Shown here: piece after piece, positions 22,476 to 34,085 of the stretch
How the letters are laid out: each line of letters begins with the position of its first letter
Numbering within the stretch: position 1 is the first letter of the stretch
Assembly (NCBI GenBank): GCA_016648135.1
Contig: JADDOH010014936.1
Location: 1 to 64,000, forward strand
DNA from: Agrypnia vestita
Taxonomy: Eukaryota; Arthropoda; Insecta; Trichoptera; Phryganeidae
Reading direction: 5' to 3'
DNA length: 64,000 nt
Notes under the pieces: model-generated
The model's database searches: none
Told to the model about the DNA's origin: nothing
The model's input: only the letters and a program-made list of their open reading frames with translations
Program-made: the position numbers and the translations under genes

Positions 22476-23043
22476 AGAGGAGAAGAGGTACTGAAAGAAA
22501 TAGGGTGAACGATTCTATTGAATGCAATAATTTCTAATAGAAAAATGTCTACCGGAGGTAATACAATCGGTAAATAATGGAGTTCTGGTACCGACACTGA
22601 TGTATGGAAGCTGGCAGAAGAGGAACGAGATGAGATCCCTTAGACGTATTTGTGACAAATCCATTTATGATACGGTTAAAGTTGAAGATATTAAAATGAA
22701 TGTTGAGCAGATCTTAGCATAATTAATAGCATTAAAAAAAGGTCACACGTATGGTTTGGGCATGTTGAGCAAATAAATGAGGAAAGATTGGTAAGAAAGA
22801 TATGTAACGCAAGTATTGACGGTGCCGGAGAGAGAGGGCGACCGCGGTAGACGTGGCTTAACCAGATTATCCAGATACTGGAAGATGATCCCGTTAGAAA
22901 CCTCAACAACCGTAGAGCTTGCATGCGAAGATGTATGAATGTGGATGAGGCGAGAGTTGTGTGTCAGGACAGAAGAGTGTGGCACTCAATCCTCTCTGCC
23001 TATCCTCACGGGAAAATGGCGTGATGGTAAGTAAGTAAGTACT
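22476..23043 (+). mobile_element. LINE family A, 3' end fragment
   Basis: Aligns with the 43.3 and 46.9 kb copies: GGGTGAACG...ATGCAATAATTTCTAATAG, an internally deleted LMYGS...QKRNE block, and the 3' end GCGTGATGGTAAGTAAGTAAGT. Several deletions and stops; no usable frame. Confidence 0.8.
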
Positions 23044-23254
23044 AGCAATGGATTAAAAAAAAATATAAGATGACTATAAATTTTGAGCATCAACATGTAC
23101 AAAAATGATCGCGCAGTGGAACATTGCACGATCTAACTTTGAATCTAAGATAAAGCCAATGTCATCAAAGTCGGCCTCTCATGACTGATCTCCCGGCTTC
23201 TTGAAAATTCTCCTCCATCTTTCTCCAGCATCCTGCGGATTTTGACGTTGTCTC

Positions 23255-23580
23255 CACTTTTTATTACTCCCTTTCTCTAAACTCGTAGCGTCTGTTTGTC
23301 TGCCGAAAAAACTGATCCAATCGAGCTGAAAATTTGCAGGCAGACTCGTCGCGACGGTAAAAATGATCTAACAAATTTTCGTTTAATTTTTTAAAAATTA
23401 TTATAGTATTATTTTGAGTTTTTAGAAATTTTAACGGTTTTTTCAAAGTGGAAACCATGCAAATGAGAAAGGAGCCCGACGCGTGGAGATGTGGAGATGG
23501 CGCCAAACCCGTTTCAACTAGAAATGAGAAAGGGAGTATAATAAAAACTTGGTTTTTATGGGTTACTTTTTTATAATTGG
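23255..23580. mobile_element. Non-autonomous inverted-repeat element (ACTCCCTTTCTC family), copy 1
   Basis: The ends read TTATTACTCCCTTTCTC and GAGAAAGGGAGTATAATAA, forming imperfect terminal inverted repeats. The interior includes GATCCAATCGAGCTGAAAATTTGCAGGCAGACTCGT-GCGACG and GCGCCAAAC-CGTTTCAACTAG, both present in the 41.9-42.3 kb copy. No coding content recognised. Superfamily unknown. Confidence 0.6.
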
Positions 23581-23898
23581 TCGGTCTAAGGGATTTCTTC
23601 TTCTCCCTCTTCACCCCTCGTAGTGGCCCTCTACGACAAGCCAGGATGTCTTTTCTTTTAGGGAGATGTTCAAATGAGGATTCACCTCAGACAAGAAGTT
23701 GCGCGACTCTCCCTGTTTTGGAGTTCTTGTAGAATATAGAGACATTTAAGCGTCTCGCTACCCAGGGCATACGCAATTTCGGGTTTCGCGACTAACCGAA
23801 AACAATCTTTTTGGAAGAAATACCCAAGCCTGTAGACTGCTGGACCAAACGCACTGATAAGGGATGGTGACTGTGTAGAAAAATCAGAACTTTTACCT

Positions 23899-24409
23899 TA
23901 TCACGGGATGGCAGAGTCAAAAAGAATTACAACAATCCAAATCTCTCGAACGGTCCAGACGAATCTGGAATCGATTGCGCTGTATTCGTAAATACTGGAA
24001 ATATGGAGAAACTACTAGAAATGTGGAGAACTTAGTCGAACAGTCTCGAAAATTCAACAAACTAACATGTTTTGTATAAAAGGCTCGCGGGCGCGTCGAG
24101 AGAGCCATCGTTTTGACTGCGCGACATAGAAGTCTACCGGCCAGAGTGACAATAACGGCGAAATAGTTAATCACAATCACGAAACACAATCAATGAAGAA
24201 GTACCTGAGTGCCTCCTTGCGAGCGGAATATTCTTGATAGTGACGTGAATTAGTGCGAACCTATGTGGAATATTTTTTTAGTGACAAATAGTATAAATCA
24301 AAGAAGAGTGCTCCGATAAAATTCGTGTCCAGTGACTTTTTGTGAAAAATAAAACTTTTATATAGTTTTCAGTGTTTCATTTGCCACCCATAGCCACGAT
24401 CCGGTGATA
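23899..24409 (+). mobile_element. Solo LTR, TGTCAC family
   Basis: Begins TATCACGGGATGG and ends GATCCGGTGATA, a symmetrical change of the usual TGTCACGG/CCGTGACA edges. Contains TTTTGTATAAAAGGCTCGCG (TATA box near 24076), GTGCTCCGATAAAATTCGTGTCC, an AATAAAAC polyadenylation-like signal near 24348 and GTGTTTCATTTGCC before the edge. No clear target duplication. Confidence 0.65.
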
Positions 24410-24719
24410 ATTTAAATAAAATATAATTTTTTACTTTTTCTCATGTACACTCCTAATTTGTTAATTCTGCAATCTATTGGACATACTCGTGGCTTTTACA
24501 CAAATACATTAAAACACTACAATAGGCCACGAGGCCCAAAAATGTAGCGAAACACATCACATCAACAACCAAGCTTGAGATAACACACAGATATAATAAA
24601 CGTCACCAAGACTGAACCCGTAACCACCAGTTTGAGAAGTCAACGTCATGCCCACCGCATTACGACGGCCGCCACTTCTCAATTTTTACCTTTGTTAATT
24701 TTTTGCCAATAACGTGCTA

Positions 24720-25193
24720 TCTACACTAATATTATAAAGAGGAAAGATTTGATTTGTTTGCATTAAATAGGCTCCGAAACTACTGGACCGATTTTAAAAA
24801 TTCTTTCACATTTAGAATCCTACATTATCTCTGATGAACATAGGCTATAGAATATTTTCAAAAATGTTAGGGATCCGTATGAAAACTTCGATAATGTAAG
24901 CAAATGTATGAAAAAAATACAAAAAAAAATACCAAAAAAAACCTTATATTCCTCGCATACACTGCGAAAATTATTGACAATAGAGCAAAGTGATGTACTA
25001 CAGTTTTAAAGAAGATATTAATATCTACAAAAAAGGCCTACCATATATCTAAGTATTACAGTTATGTTACAATAACTTATGTTAACATTAAATGGAAACA
25101 TTGTGTTTTAGAGAACAGGGGAACCTGTTTTACCTCACATACTTATTTTTTACTTAATCCTTAACCCGTGCAACGTCGGGTACGACCAGCTAG
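24720..25193 (+). mobile_element. Helitron, non-autonomous, 474 bp
   Basis: Starts A|TCTACACTAATATTATAAAG and continues with GGCTCCGAAACTACTGGACC, a widely seen insect Helitron block. It ends CCGTGCAACGTCGGGTACGACCAGCTAG|T, with a short GC hairpin just before CTAG. No Rep/helicase. Confidence 0.85.
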
Positions 25194-26317
25194 TATTCAA
25201 TATTTCCAATAAAAAAAATCAAAATCGCTTTATTTTGTAATGAAAAAATATCCAATCTTTATCCTCTTCCAGGATTACCAAGACAATGAGTCGGGACCGT
25301 GCTACTACACCCTGGGGGGCGTTAACCTGCTCCATTGATTCCTCCCTTGCCCGGTTCGGGCTAACTATCCCTGAAGGACAATTCCAGTGTTTGGATTCTG
25401 CACACACTAACGCCAAATATATTTACACTATCCCCCATCCAGGAGACAAACTCTTCACAGGGATTCTTCCACGTGTCATTCAGACAAATCTCTCATTTGT
25501 CTGAATGAGAATGAACAAATGAGAGTTCAAAAAATTAGGAAACAATTGGATAGTTGAATCAAATTACGCACTAAGTACCACGACCGACAAGCTGAGGAAA
25601 ACAAGATATAGTGAATAAAAATATCGTATAAGCTTTTATGAGATTAAAAAAAAAATCTATACTATACATCCTACCTGTCTTTTCTACGTAAAAACTAGAA
25701 GAAAAAGTTTTCTGTGTTTCCTGTAATTAAGTTGCGAAATGTGCACTTCAAACAACTCCCAAGTAACCAGCGCTCTTTCCTATGAAAAGCACTAAGTCCA
25801 ACGTAGTTAAACATTATGTATGTACCCCGAGCATATTCAAACAGTATTCCTTGTCCGTGACAAAATACCGGGATGAATGTTAATTTCAAAACACAAAATA
25901 AATCACATCTCATTTACTGGTGGATTTTTTGCTGGAATCATATTCTGAATTATTGATGTATATTTCAGGCCTTGTGTTTTTCTTCTTTTATTTGTATTAT
26001 ATTCTTTATAACATCTTTTCCTTGTTGTTTGTATGGGGAACTCACACGACGCGCACCCTACTTGGTCAGCCATTTTCATACAATCTGAAGTTAGCGGACC
26101 ATGGCACTTAGTGACGTTATTAAAATAATACGCCGTGGTACTTGGCGAAGATGCGATATTCAAACGAGCATAATGGCTAAATGCAACATTGCAGGGACAT
26201 AATGCATTACTGGGGTTAGTGGCGATCTGATATAGAACCAAGCTGCATACCTAGTTTGAAAAATGAAATTTTGGTACTTAGTGCCTATTTTACTACAACC
26301 ATTCAATTATAACGTAT
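25194..26317. other. Intergenic with short inverted motifs
   Basis: A hairpin at about 25475-25508 has 14-bp arms (TCATTCAGACAAAT / ATTTGTCTGAATGA). GCACTAAGTACCA at 25569 is inverted at 26273 (TGGTACTTAGTGC), a possible 13-bp pair of element ends about 0.7 kb apart, but unproven. No gene recognised; the 112-codon minus frame at 25903-26241 has no family resemblance. Confidence 0.35.
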
Positions 26318-26440
26318 TGTCACTTGTTATTGCGGGAGGACCAATGAAAACACTGGAAATTAATTAGCGACTAGAATCGAAGCTGCAACTGGCATTCTAC
26401 GTTCTCTATATAGTGCGGTGATCAGAGAATCTAGAAAAAA
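26318..26440 (-). mobile_element. LTR end fragment, TGTCAC family
   Basis: TGTCACTTGTTATTGCGGGAGGACCAATGAAAACACTGGAAATTAAT is the minus-strand counterpart of the LTR 3' edge at 10768. Only about 120 bases align. Confidence 0.45.
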
Positions 26441-27300
26441 ATCCGAGCTTAGTGCCAAGAAAAAACTGGTGTAATACAAAGTGTATTAAAAGTGGTGTTG
26501 TTTCGCGATCGCTGCGCGCGGGCCGCGCCAAGATTTGATTGGTTGGGCTGGCGCCTGAGGTATCCTGCGCCAATCGCTGGCCAGGATTCGAATTTTTAAA
26601 AATCCGCGCAGTGACAGGTGAAATGCGTGTCAGGTGTCGTTTCTCGATGGGAACCGACATTCCTCTCCGTTTGTGTTCAAGTTCAGTTCCATTTATCCTT
26701 CCGGAAGAGACACGCCAACTGTTCCGGATTCGACGAAGCCAGGAGAATCGCGATTGAAGCGGCACCCGCCTTCCCAGGAAACCGCAAGTACCATTTTGTC
26801 CACTGTGTCGTAGTTAGCTTTGGCCCAGTGTATCTCGAGTTTCATTTACGGTCAATCATTAATCGGCGGCGATTGGAAAGGAAAATCTTTCTTTCTAATA
26901 TCCGACCCGCGTGCGATGGTGGCGAGGCGTTCGTCATCGTACAGATGTTATACAAAGAGTTATTTTATTTAATGACATTTTTAATGTTTTGGATATTGCC
27001 GCCTTTGCATTAATACTCCACATATCAACAATTTGAATAAAGACAGGTAATCAATAGACGAATGCTTCTGAGAAAATGGCTATTCAGTGTGTAATATGGC
27101 TCAATTAGCAGAAGACATATTCAATATTGACACGTGCAGAGCCACCCTATTCTGCCAGCAGGGGTACTCCTGCCAGGGGGTGAGGACTGCATTCTTCAGG
27201 CGCGTGCCCTATCAGCTCCGCCCGCCTGCGGCATCGGCATTTCACCCTTACCTACACGGGGTGGAATAAATATGGCGGAGGCATAATTATCCGCGGTTTT
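26441..27300. other. GC-rich island without recognised gene
   Basis: The stretch 26500-26950 is strikingly GC- and CpG-richer than its AT-rich surroundings and has CCAAT-type motifs (GATTGGTTGG; CCAATCGC) near 26540-26575. A 131-codon frame (26618-27013) is open but resembles no family I know. It could be a promoter/first exon of a host gene or the U3 region of an LTR whose 3' edge is 26318. Confidence 0.35.
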
Positions 27301-28447
27301 TCGCGATGTTTTATAACACAAATTTAAAATAAAATGGAAAATTATCACACGATGAAGTCACGACTCGCCAATCAAAAGCTAAAATTGCGGTTTTGCAAGT
27401 GGCATTGAACCAATAGTAAGAAGCTAGAAGTGACTGCACAGAGTTTGAAAGTGGTGTTGTGAAAATTGCATGCGCTCCGGGCGCTCTGATTGTTGTTTAT
27501 TTTTATAGATATTTTATCTCTAAAGAAGAAGATTATCTTTTTTCCGTCTTGAATAAACGTGCATCGGATAAAGTTGCATGCGAGTCACGGAGGAGGAGCT
27601 CCACTGAAATATAAAATTTGATTTCAAAATTTTTACTATAAAGTAAATATTTTAATATGTATCTTAATAACAATAAAAATAAATGCATTAGAACGAAGTT
27701 ATCATTATAATTATTCCCTGTTAAAATATACATATAGTATATGATAAATAATATCGTATGTAGATTATGATTATTATGTTTACTTGTGTGTTTTATTTTT
27801 CATGTTTTCCTGTCAAACATAAAAGCAGATATTATGTTTGACATATAATGTTAAATAACTGTTATTTAAAATTATATCTCAAACTTAATATAACATTTTT
27901 AAATAACTCTTAGTTGCGTATATTTCCTAATCGCATTTAAACTTTTTAACCAACAACTTTCAAACTGTCGGAATAAGCTAAATTTAATCAGAATCGCTTA
28001 TAAACATCTGTTGTCTATTAACTTTCCAAGTTTTCATCGTTACACAAATTCAAAGGTTTCATCCGAGTTGAAATTACCATTTCAAATGACAGGTTGAGAA
28101 ATTATTTTTATTTAAAAACCACTGCACAAAAATTTATTTTATATTTAGTCTGAGATGTACTTGACATGATAAAAAATTAACCTATAAAACAAATTTTTAT
28201 TTTAAATCCATTTCATGTGAGGTATAGGTTTCATAATTTTCATACTTTTATAAATTTTTCACTAAATTCACATTCATTATAATTCACAGCAAAAACAAAT
28301 CATTTTACAGAATTAAAACCAATTTTTGTAGTAATTTAAATAAATGTCCTTGATTTCAATAATTTAAGAATTGTTCCAGAACGTAGATACTTTCCCGAAC
28401 ATCTGATGTAAATGGTTGCCATACAATTCCAAATAAAAACATACGAG
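27301..28447. other. AT-rich intergenic, nothing recognised
   Basis: Very AT-rich from 27480; no frame or repeat. Confidence 0.4.
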
Positions 28448-28469
28448 CCGTATGTTTTTCCGAGAAACG

Positions 28470-28515
28470 ATTCTCGACGTTTCGTTGAATTCTTATTCAA
28501 CGTCATCAGGAGGAT
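28470..28515 (-). ncRNA. Hammerhead ribozyme-like motif (left arm)
   Basis: Minus strand: CTCCTGATGA, one base, stem GTTGAA/TAAGAA/TTCAAC, GAA, ACGT, C, then GAG pairing with CTC before the core. Confidence 0.65.
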
Positions 28516-28564
28516 GACTTTTACCCGCGGAGGAAGAGGGCGGACTATCTCCGCGGGTAAAGGT

Positions 28565-28612
28565 CATCCTCCTGATGAGGTTGAATAAGAATTCAACGAA
28601 ACGTCGAGAACC
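28565..28612 (+). ncRNA. Hammerhead ribozyme-like motif (right arm)
   Basis: Same motif as the left arm in the opposite orientation: CTGATGA (28572-28578) and GAAACGTC (28598-28605), helix I GAG/CTC. The extra base after CTGATGA is G here. Confidence 0.65.
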
Positions 28613-28633
28613 GTTTCTCGGAAAAACATACGG

Positions 28634-28926
28634 TTTGTATAAAATATCCGCAACCAGTTACAGTTAAATAGTCTAACGACCGTAATAACAACCTTAACTA
28701 TCTGATGTAAATTTGCATTCCTTTATAAGCGTGTGTTTATCTGATGTGTATGTCGTATGTGTGACCTCAAAAGTACGTAAGAATGCACTTTCATAGACAT
28801 CAAGTGTAAAATTTCAGCTCGATTGGACGAAAGAAATTGTGTTAATTTTTACTTCCAAGATTTTTACACAAGAAATTAAGACCGGAAAAAAGATTGTCTA
28901 GTATAAATCTACAAAAAAATTGTTAC
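28634..28926. other. Intergenic
   Basis: The first 70 bases are still PLE terminal sequence (matching 40415-40475 inverted); the rest is unassigned. Confidence 0.4.
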
Positions 28927-29221
28927 AAGATTCAGCGTATTTTTTTTATCAAACCTCATATTCGGACAACATTACTGACTACAGCACGAAGATCTGAGCA
29001 GTTCAGAACGACATAAATATCAAATAATTTCATCCCTTAAAATAAAGCCTGACTTGTCTGCTTTATTTTAAGGGATAATTGCGATAAGATTCAGCGCATT
29101 TTTTTTATCCAACCTCATATTCGGACAACATTACCGACTACAGCACGAAGATCTGAGCAGTTCAGAATGACATAAATATCAAATAATTTCATCCCTTAAA
29201 ATAAAGGCTGACTCGTCTGCT
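28927..29221 (+). repeat. 136-bp direct repeat with a perfect hairpin between copies
   Basis: 28927-29062 and 29086-29221 are nearly identical (about five differences), offset by 159 bases. At the junction, 29033-29047 and 29061-29075 form a perfect 15-bp inverted repeat (TCCCTTAAAATAAAG). The sequence matches no family I know. Confidence 0.8.
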
Positions 29222-30840
29222 ACCCTGGCGGCGCAAGTACCCCCAGCACTCGGGGCCGAACAGTAACGAAGGGTGGAATGAAGATCACATCTCGCGGTCA
29301 CGTAGGCAACTCCTTTCATGTTAAAAAAGGCTCTCGCAAAACCAACCCTAGAGAGGTTTTAAAATCTCGAGTGCGATCTTTGATTCGGGTTGAAAAGGTT
29401 TGCAGTGTAAAGAATATGTTTTTTTTTTCGAAGACCTTTTTAAGACGCGACGATATTTGAACCAATTATTTTCAGAAAAGCCTTTTACCCTTGGTTCGTG
29501 ACGTAACATTAAAATAGTGTTTCATTTGCAAATTGCAGTAAAATCATTAAAACAATTTAAATATTTAAAAACAAATTGGAGGAGCGTTTACTCGTATATG
29601 CGCGGTAGAAGTTATACTTCTTTGGCACGATTTAGATAATGGTTAAAAAGTATATTACTACAACAATACGATGTCCAGGGAGATGAAAAATTTAGTTGAC
29701 AACACCTTAATGTAGTTAAATTATTAATAATTATTTTTGAAGTGGTAAAAGTACAATGATTTTTTTGTGATAGCTAAAATAAGGGATAAATGTCATTTCA
29801 CGACGATTCCAAGACATTTATCGCCGCAGCATCATAGATATATGACGCGACAAATCAAAAAACGTTTGCATTTTATGTTTAAGGAATAAGGAGTTTAAAA
29901 CTAAGTATTTAATTTTATTTGAAATTTAATATAATTTCAAGCCACAAAGTATTTTTTTATTGATTTGAAAATTTTCAAAATGTTCAATTTTAACGAATCA
30001 GAGCATAATTTATTTGTAAAAAGTTCTTTCTTTAAATCATAATTTTTAGTTTAACAGACCGCCTTTTTATTTTTATATAACTATTTTTCAATTATCACAG
30101 TACGGGCTATAGCGATAATTTTATGATTTAATTTTTGGAACGTAATTTTTTGTGTGTAAAATAGTACATAGTTACATAGCACCTCTGTATGTATCCTACT
30201 TTATTATATTTTTTTTATTAAAACGTTCAATTTGTAGTTTAAATAACAATAAATATTCTGCAGAATCAAGAAAATTTAGAATCATTATTTGTTTTATGAA
30301 ATTCACCTATTTTAATGAAAATACCCCCTTAAGAGCTAAAGTAGGAATTTTCATGCTTTTAAATTATTATTTACTATTGATAAGAAATAATTTAGAAATA
30401 TCTTTTAAGAGGATAGTAAATTACCGAAGCGCTTAGCCCTGACTTAAAATCTTACTTAAGCAAACGAACAAATATCACAGATTAGTCTAAATTGACTATT
30501 CAACATGATTACCGAGACTTACAAAGTTTTGACTAAATAACTCTTTAGCAAATAATTAACACAATTAAGAAATAAGTTAGTATCTTAAAGGTCAGAGTAA
30601 TAAAATAAATATGATTGCTCAGAACGAGTTTTAAATTTTGTAGCTCGTTTAGGGATTACCTCATTGGTAAGCTGAGGATCACCAGTTTGATAGTGAAAGG
30701 GAGAATTTCCACCCTACCTAGGAAATCCTCCGGTGTTCGAAGTATGTGTCGGATGATGCGAGGCAAGCAGATACGTTTGGCACAAGGTACAAGTACATAA
30801 GGAGTAATACGCACAGTCTATTACACTGAATTAATTGAAT
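29222..30840. other. AT-rich intergenic, nothing recognised
   Basis: Short frames at 29278-29460, 30152-30436 and 30615-30800 show no family resemblance. Confidence 0.4.
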
Positions 30841-30844
30841 GATA

Positions 30845-31010
30845 GGCTCTCGTAGTCCAGTGGACATTATACTGGTTTCTCACATTAAGGGTCCTGCGTT
30901 CGATTTCCGATGAGGTCACAATAAATCTATGTGATTTACTCAAGCTTGAGTGATGTTTTTGTGATCCAACGACTTAAAAAATTGGACCTAATAGTCTGTT
31001 GAAGCATAAT
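30845..31010 (+). mobile_element. tRNA-derived SINE-like element
   Basis: GGCTCTCGTAGTCCAGTGGAC (A box) and, 35 bases on, GCGTTCGATTTCC (B box) span 30845-30917 with tRNA spacing. The TTTCTCA loop and TAGTCCAGTGG arm recall tRNA-Glu(CTC), but the acceptor and anticodon stems are broken. A tRNA-unrelated body follows to about 31010. One copy only. Confidence 0.45.
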
Positions 31011-31724
31011 AAAAAATTACAATAATAAATTAAGATTCACAATAAAGATTCATTAAAAAAGTATAATGGGAATTATGGACAATGAAAATTTGGACAATGA
31101 TAATTACAGAATGGCAAAATTTGGACCACAGTAATTAGAGACAAGGACAATTTGGATCATGACAATAAAGGGATCAAAACAATTTTGTACATGGTATTTA
31201 TAGAGAGTCATAGAGGCTGATTGAGCTTCTTGTGCGTTCAAGTTTCATCCTATACAATCCATCCTATCGTTCCCATTTACCATCCATCTCCTTTAATTTA
31301 TTCTTGTCATTTTTAATCCCCATTTCTGCTTGATTCCGACGACTTGCGCAGGAATCATTTTGAAGCTGATATAAAAGTAATTACGGAACAAAATAATCAC
31401 GGCGATCCGGACATTAAGATTTCTTATTACAGAGAAGTGTTTAGGACTCATTATTTTTAATTTTAGAGATTAAAAAAATGCAAAGGGGTCACAATTTTTT
31501 AATTAGCAGAAGCGGTTCGTCGTAAAACATTTGAATACTTTGTCAAAATAACTTCCCCTGGCGCGGAATGAGACAATTAATTGACAGCTTTCGGTGCGAT
31601 GGCATTTTAATGTAATATTTTAACGGCGGAATTTCGAAATGAGTTTTCAGTTTACAACTTTAAGGGATGAAGCTGAAGAAAATACCTCTCGTCCAGCTGT
31701 GACCTTTCACATGAATGACGCGAA
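31011..31724. other. Intergenic with degenerate short repeats
   Basis: 31075-31190 contains irregular repeats of GGACAATG/GGACAATTTGG. No gene recognised. Confidence 0.35.
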
Positions 31725-32062
31725 AGAGGATATGACAGGTCGTCCATCCAATGATGTCCTAGTGAGGAATGAGAGGAACTTCGGATGCTTCCGAGGGTTC
31801 ATTCGGGTGTGGGTGTCCCGTTGGGAAATCCTGAGGGGATCTGTGTGATGAAGTTTTCTTGTGTATTGGTGTTTTTACTCTTTCATTCCCCGGTGTTGTG
31901 TTAATGTGTGGGATCCTGAATTGGACGAAGATCTGCCGGTCCCGTGCTTCCCCATCCGGATATCCAAATGTATTTTTTTTTCGTCTTTTCCCAGTTAAGA
32001 GAATGTCTGTTTGACCTTAGCCATCCACTGCCGCCACCGCGAAATTCGTCTATTTTCTTCTT
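31725..32062 (+). mobile_element. R1-like LINE 3' end, first part of split copy
   Basis: The frame ending at 31848 reads SNDVLVRNERNFGCF then RGFIRVWVSRWEILRGSV, aligned with the last 33 residues of the R1-like ORF at 8817-9941 (NDDLIRNARNLGLFREF...RWELLRG). About 210 bases of 3' UTR follow before a minus-strand LINE interrupts; the 3' terminus resumes at 34105. Confidence 0.7.
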
Positions 32063-32183
32063 TTGTTATTTATTTATTTATTTATTTATTTAATGTTTAT
32101 GGAAGACCAACAGCACAAAAAAAAAGCATAGAAAACATTGATACAATATAGATGGCCAATTACAGGTCTCCACTTTTAGAAAT

Positions 32184-32742
32184 ATATTAATTATATAGAA
32201 AGAAAGAATAAAAAATTTAAGCAAACAGAAATATGTCAGTAATGATAAACATTTATGATATACTAAGGCATATTAATTATATAGAAAGAAAGAATAAAAA
32301 AATTTAAACAAACAGAAATATGTCAGTAATGATAAATATTTATGATATACTAAGGCATATTAATTATATAGAAAGAAAGAATAAAAAATTTAAACAAACA
32401 GAAATATGTCAGTAATGATAAACATTTATGATATACTAAGGCATATTAATTATATAGAAAGAAAGAATAAAAAAATTTAAACAAACTGAAATATGTCAGT
32501 AATGATAAATATTTATGATATACTAAGGCATATTAATTATATAGAAAGAAAGAATAAAACATTTAAACAAACAGAAATATGTCAGTAATGATAAATATTT
32601 ATGATATACTAAGGCATATTAATTATATAGAAAGAAAGAATAAAAAATTTAAACAAACAGAAATATGTCAGTAATGATAAATATTTATGATATACTAAGG
32701 CATATTAATTATATAGAAAGAAAGAATAAAAAATTTAAATAA
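32184..32742 (-). repeat. 86/87-bp minisatellite in LINE 3' UTR, about 6.5 copies
   Basis: Units starting ATATTAATTATATAGAAAGA begin at 32184, 32270, 32357, 32443, 32530, 32616 and 32702; the last is partial. Period alternates 86/87 by one A in an A-run. Units are nearly identical, so expansion is recent relative to the LINE's coding decay. Confidence 0.9.
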
Positions 32743-32762
32743 AAGAAAAAGAAACTTAATTA

Positions 32763-33222
32763 TTACGTGGAAAAAAATTCAGCACTCAAAATTTTTCTTA
32801 ATCTTGTGTGGCTGCACTCGAACAGATCAATATCCAATAATCTTATCAGTTTATTGAATGCATCGCATACCCTCAAGAAATATGAATTCCGACGATAGTT
32901 GGATGAGGTAAAATCAATGTGAAAGACTGGGTTGTGTCTACGAGATCTACAGGGAACATGGAATTTTAGTCTATTTAATAGTTCAGGACAGTCGACGTTG
33001 CCTGATACAATTTTTAGTAGGTACATCAAATCACCTATTTCCCGACGTCTGTATAAAGGTAGGATGTGATATTTTTTGCATGAACTGTCATAATTGTCAG
33101 AAACGCAATTGAATTTAAAGTTGAGAAAGCGAATAAATTTTTTTTGAATTTGTTCCAAGCGATTTACATAGATCATATACTGGGGGTTCCATACTTGCGT
33201 TGCATACTCGAGTTTGAGGGAT
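32763..33222 (-). pseudogene. LINE reverse transcriptase, C-terminal segment
   Basis: Minus-strand frame beginning LEYATQVWNPQYMIYVNRLE, then QKKFIRFLNFKF and, near the end, a DIDLFECSHTRLRK segment before the stop at 32763. The LEYA-QVWNP and Q+KF-RF motifs are the region after the RT palm in Jockey/CR1-type elements. Relative to the upstream frame the join near 33210 changes frame and skips roughly 100 residues that normally lie between the motif after FADD and LEYA, so the ORF has an internal deletion. Confidence 0.85.
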
Positions 33223-34085
33223 TCAAATCAAGTTTATTTAATTTACAATAATTATCTAACCGTAGCAAATCATCTTGTAGATTGAACGAATCGTAAATAC
33301 TAGAAATTGGTTTAAAAATTTTCATATCGTCAGCAAAAATTAGGACATTAGAGTGACGAAAGCAATCGTGAATATCGGAAATGAAGATTATAAACAACAA
33401 TGGCCCCAGCAGTGATCCCTGAGGTACTCCGCTGGGAACTACAACCCAACTCGATATGTAATTGCTTACTACCACAGCCTGAGTTCTATTATCGATGTAG
33501 GATGCAAACCATCTTAGCAAGTCACCACGTATTCCGGCCAAGAAAAGCTTATTAATCAACAGATGATGATCTATTCTATCAAACGCCTTACTATAATCAG
33601 TATAGATCACATCTGTTTGAAGTCCTTTATCCATTTTATCAGTTAGAAAGTCATTAAAGAGGATTAGATTGGAGACGGTTGATTTCCCTTTGATGAATCC
33701 GTGTTGATCTGGATGAAAGGAGTGATGAAGAGCTGCATAGACTTGATCGTATATAACCTTCTCGAAAACTTTAGCAATTGTGCACAATTTAGAAACAGGT
33801 CTATAATTTGCGACGTCTGATTTCGAGCCTTTTTTATGAATCGGCGTAATAAATGCCGATTTCCAGATATCTGGCACAAATCCATCCTTAATAGAATTTT
33901 TAAATAAAATTGTTAGAGGTACAGCAATTATATCAGCACATTTAATTAAATATATTGGTGGTACTTGATCAGGTCCAGCAGATTTATTTATATCAAGATG
34001 CTTTAATTGATTTATTATGTTCGATTTACTGACTTCTATTGATGAAATGAAACAATCGGTGATTGGTTCGTAATTGGACAGAGAA
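33183..34085 (-). pseudogene. LINE reverse transcriptase, palm and fingers
   Basis: Open for about 300 codons: LDINKSAGPDQVPPIYLIKC (RT motif 0/1), FITPIHKKGSKSDVANYRPV, YTDYSKAFDRIDHHLL (motif A, catalytic Asp), VPSGVPQGSLLGPLLFIIFI (motif B) and IFADDMKIFK (motif C with catalytic Asp pair). All three catalytic aspartates are present. The endonuclease and ORF1 are absent through 5' truncation and the frame is lost at the deletion near 33210. Reverse transcriptase of a Jockey/CR1-group LINE; the exact clade needs a tree. Confidence 0.9.

Larger units (their letters stand above)
28448..28633. repeat. PLE terminal palindrome with two opposed ribozyme motifs
   Basis: Arms 28448-28532 and 28549-28633 (85 bp each) are inverted with about four mismatches and only 16 bases between. 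They match the terminal region of the PLE at 40.44-41.02 kb (GGAAAAACATACGG, TATAAAATATCCGCAACCAG). Everything between the two ends of the original element has been lost or never copied. Confidence 0.8.

Noticed and set aside
25569..26285. GCACTAAGTACCA / TGGTACTTAGTGC as ends of a DNA element
   Set aside because: Only 13 bases, no target duplication and no second copy; kept only as a remark.
26618..27013. 131-codon frame as a host gene
   Set aside because: No domain, no splice context and no homology recognised; composition alone is not sufficient.
32184..32742. 86-bp array as a CRISPR-like repeat
   Set aside because: Units are contiguous without spacers and lie in a LINE 3' UTR.
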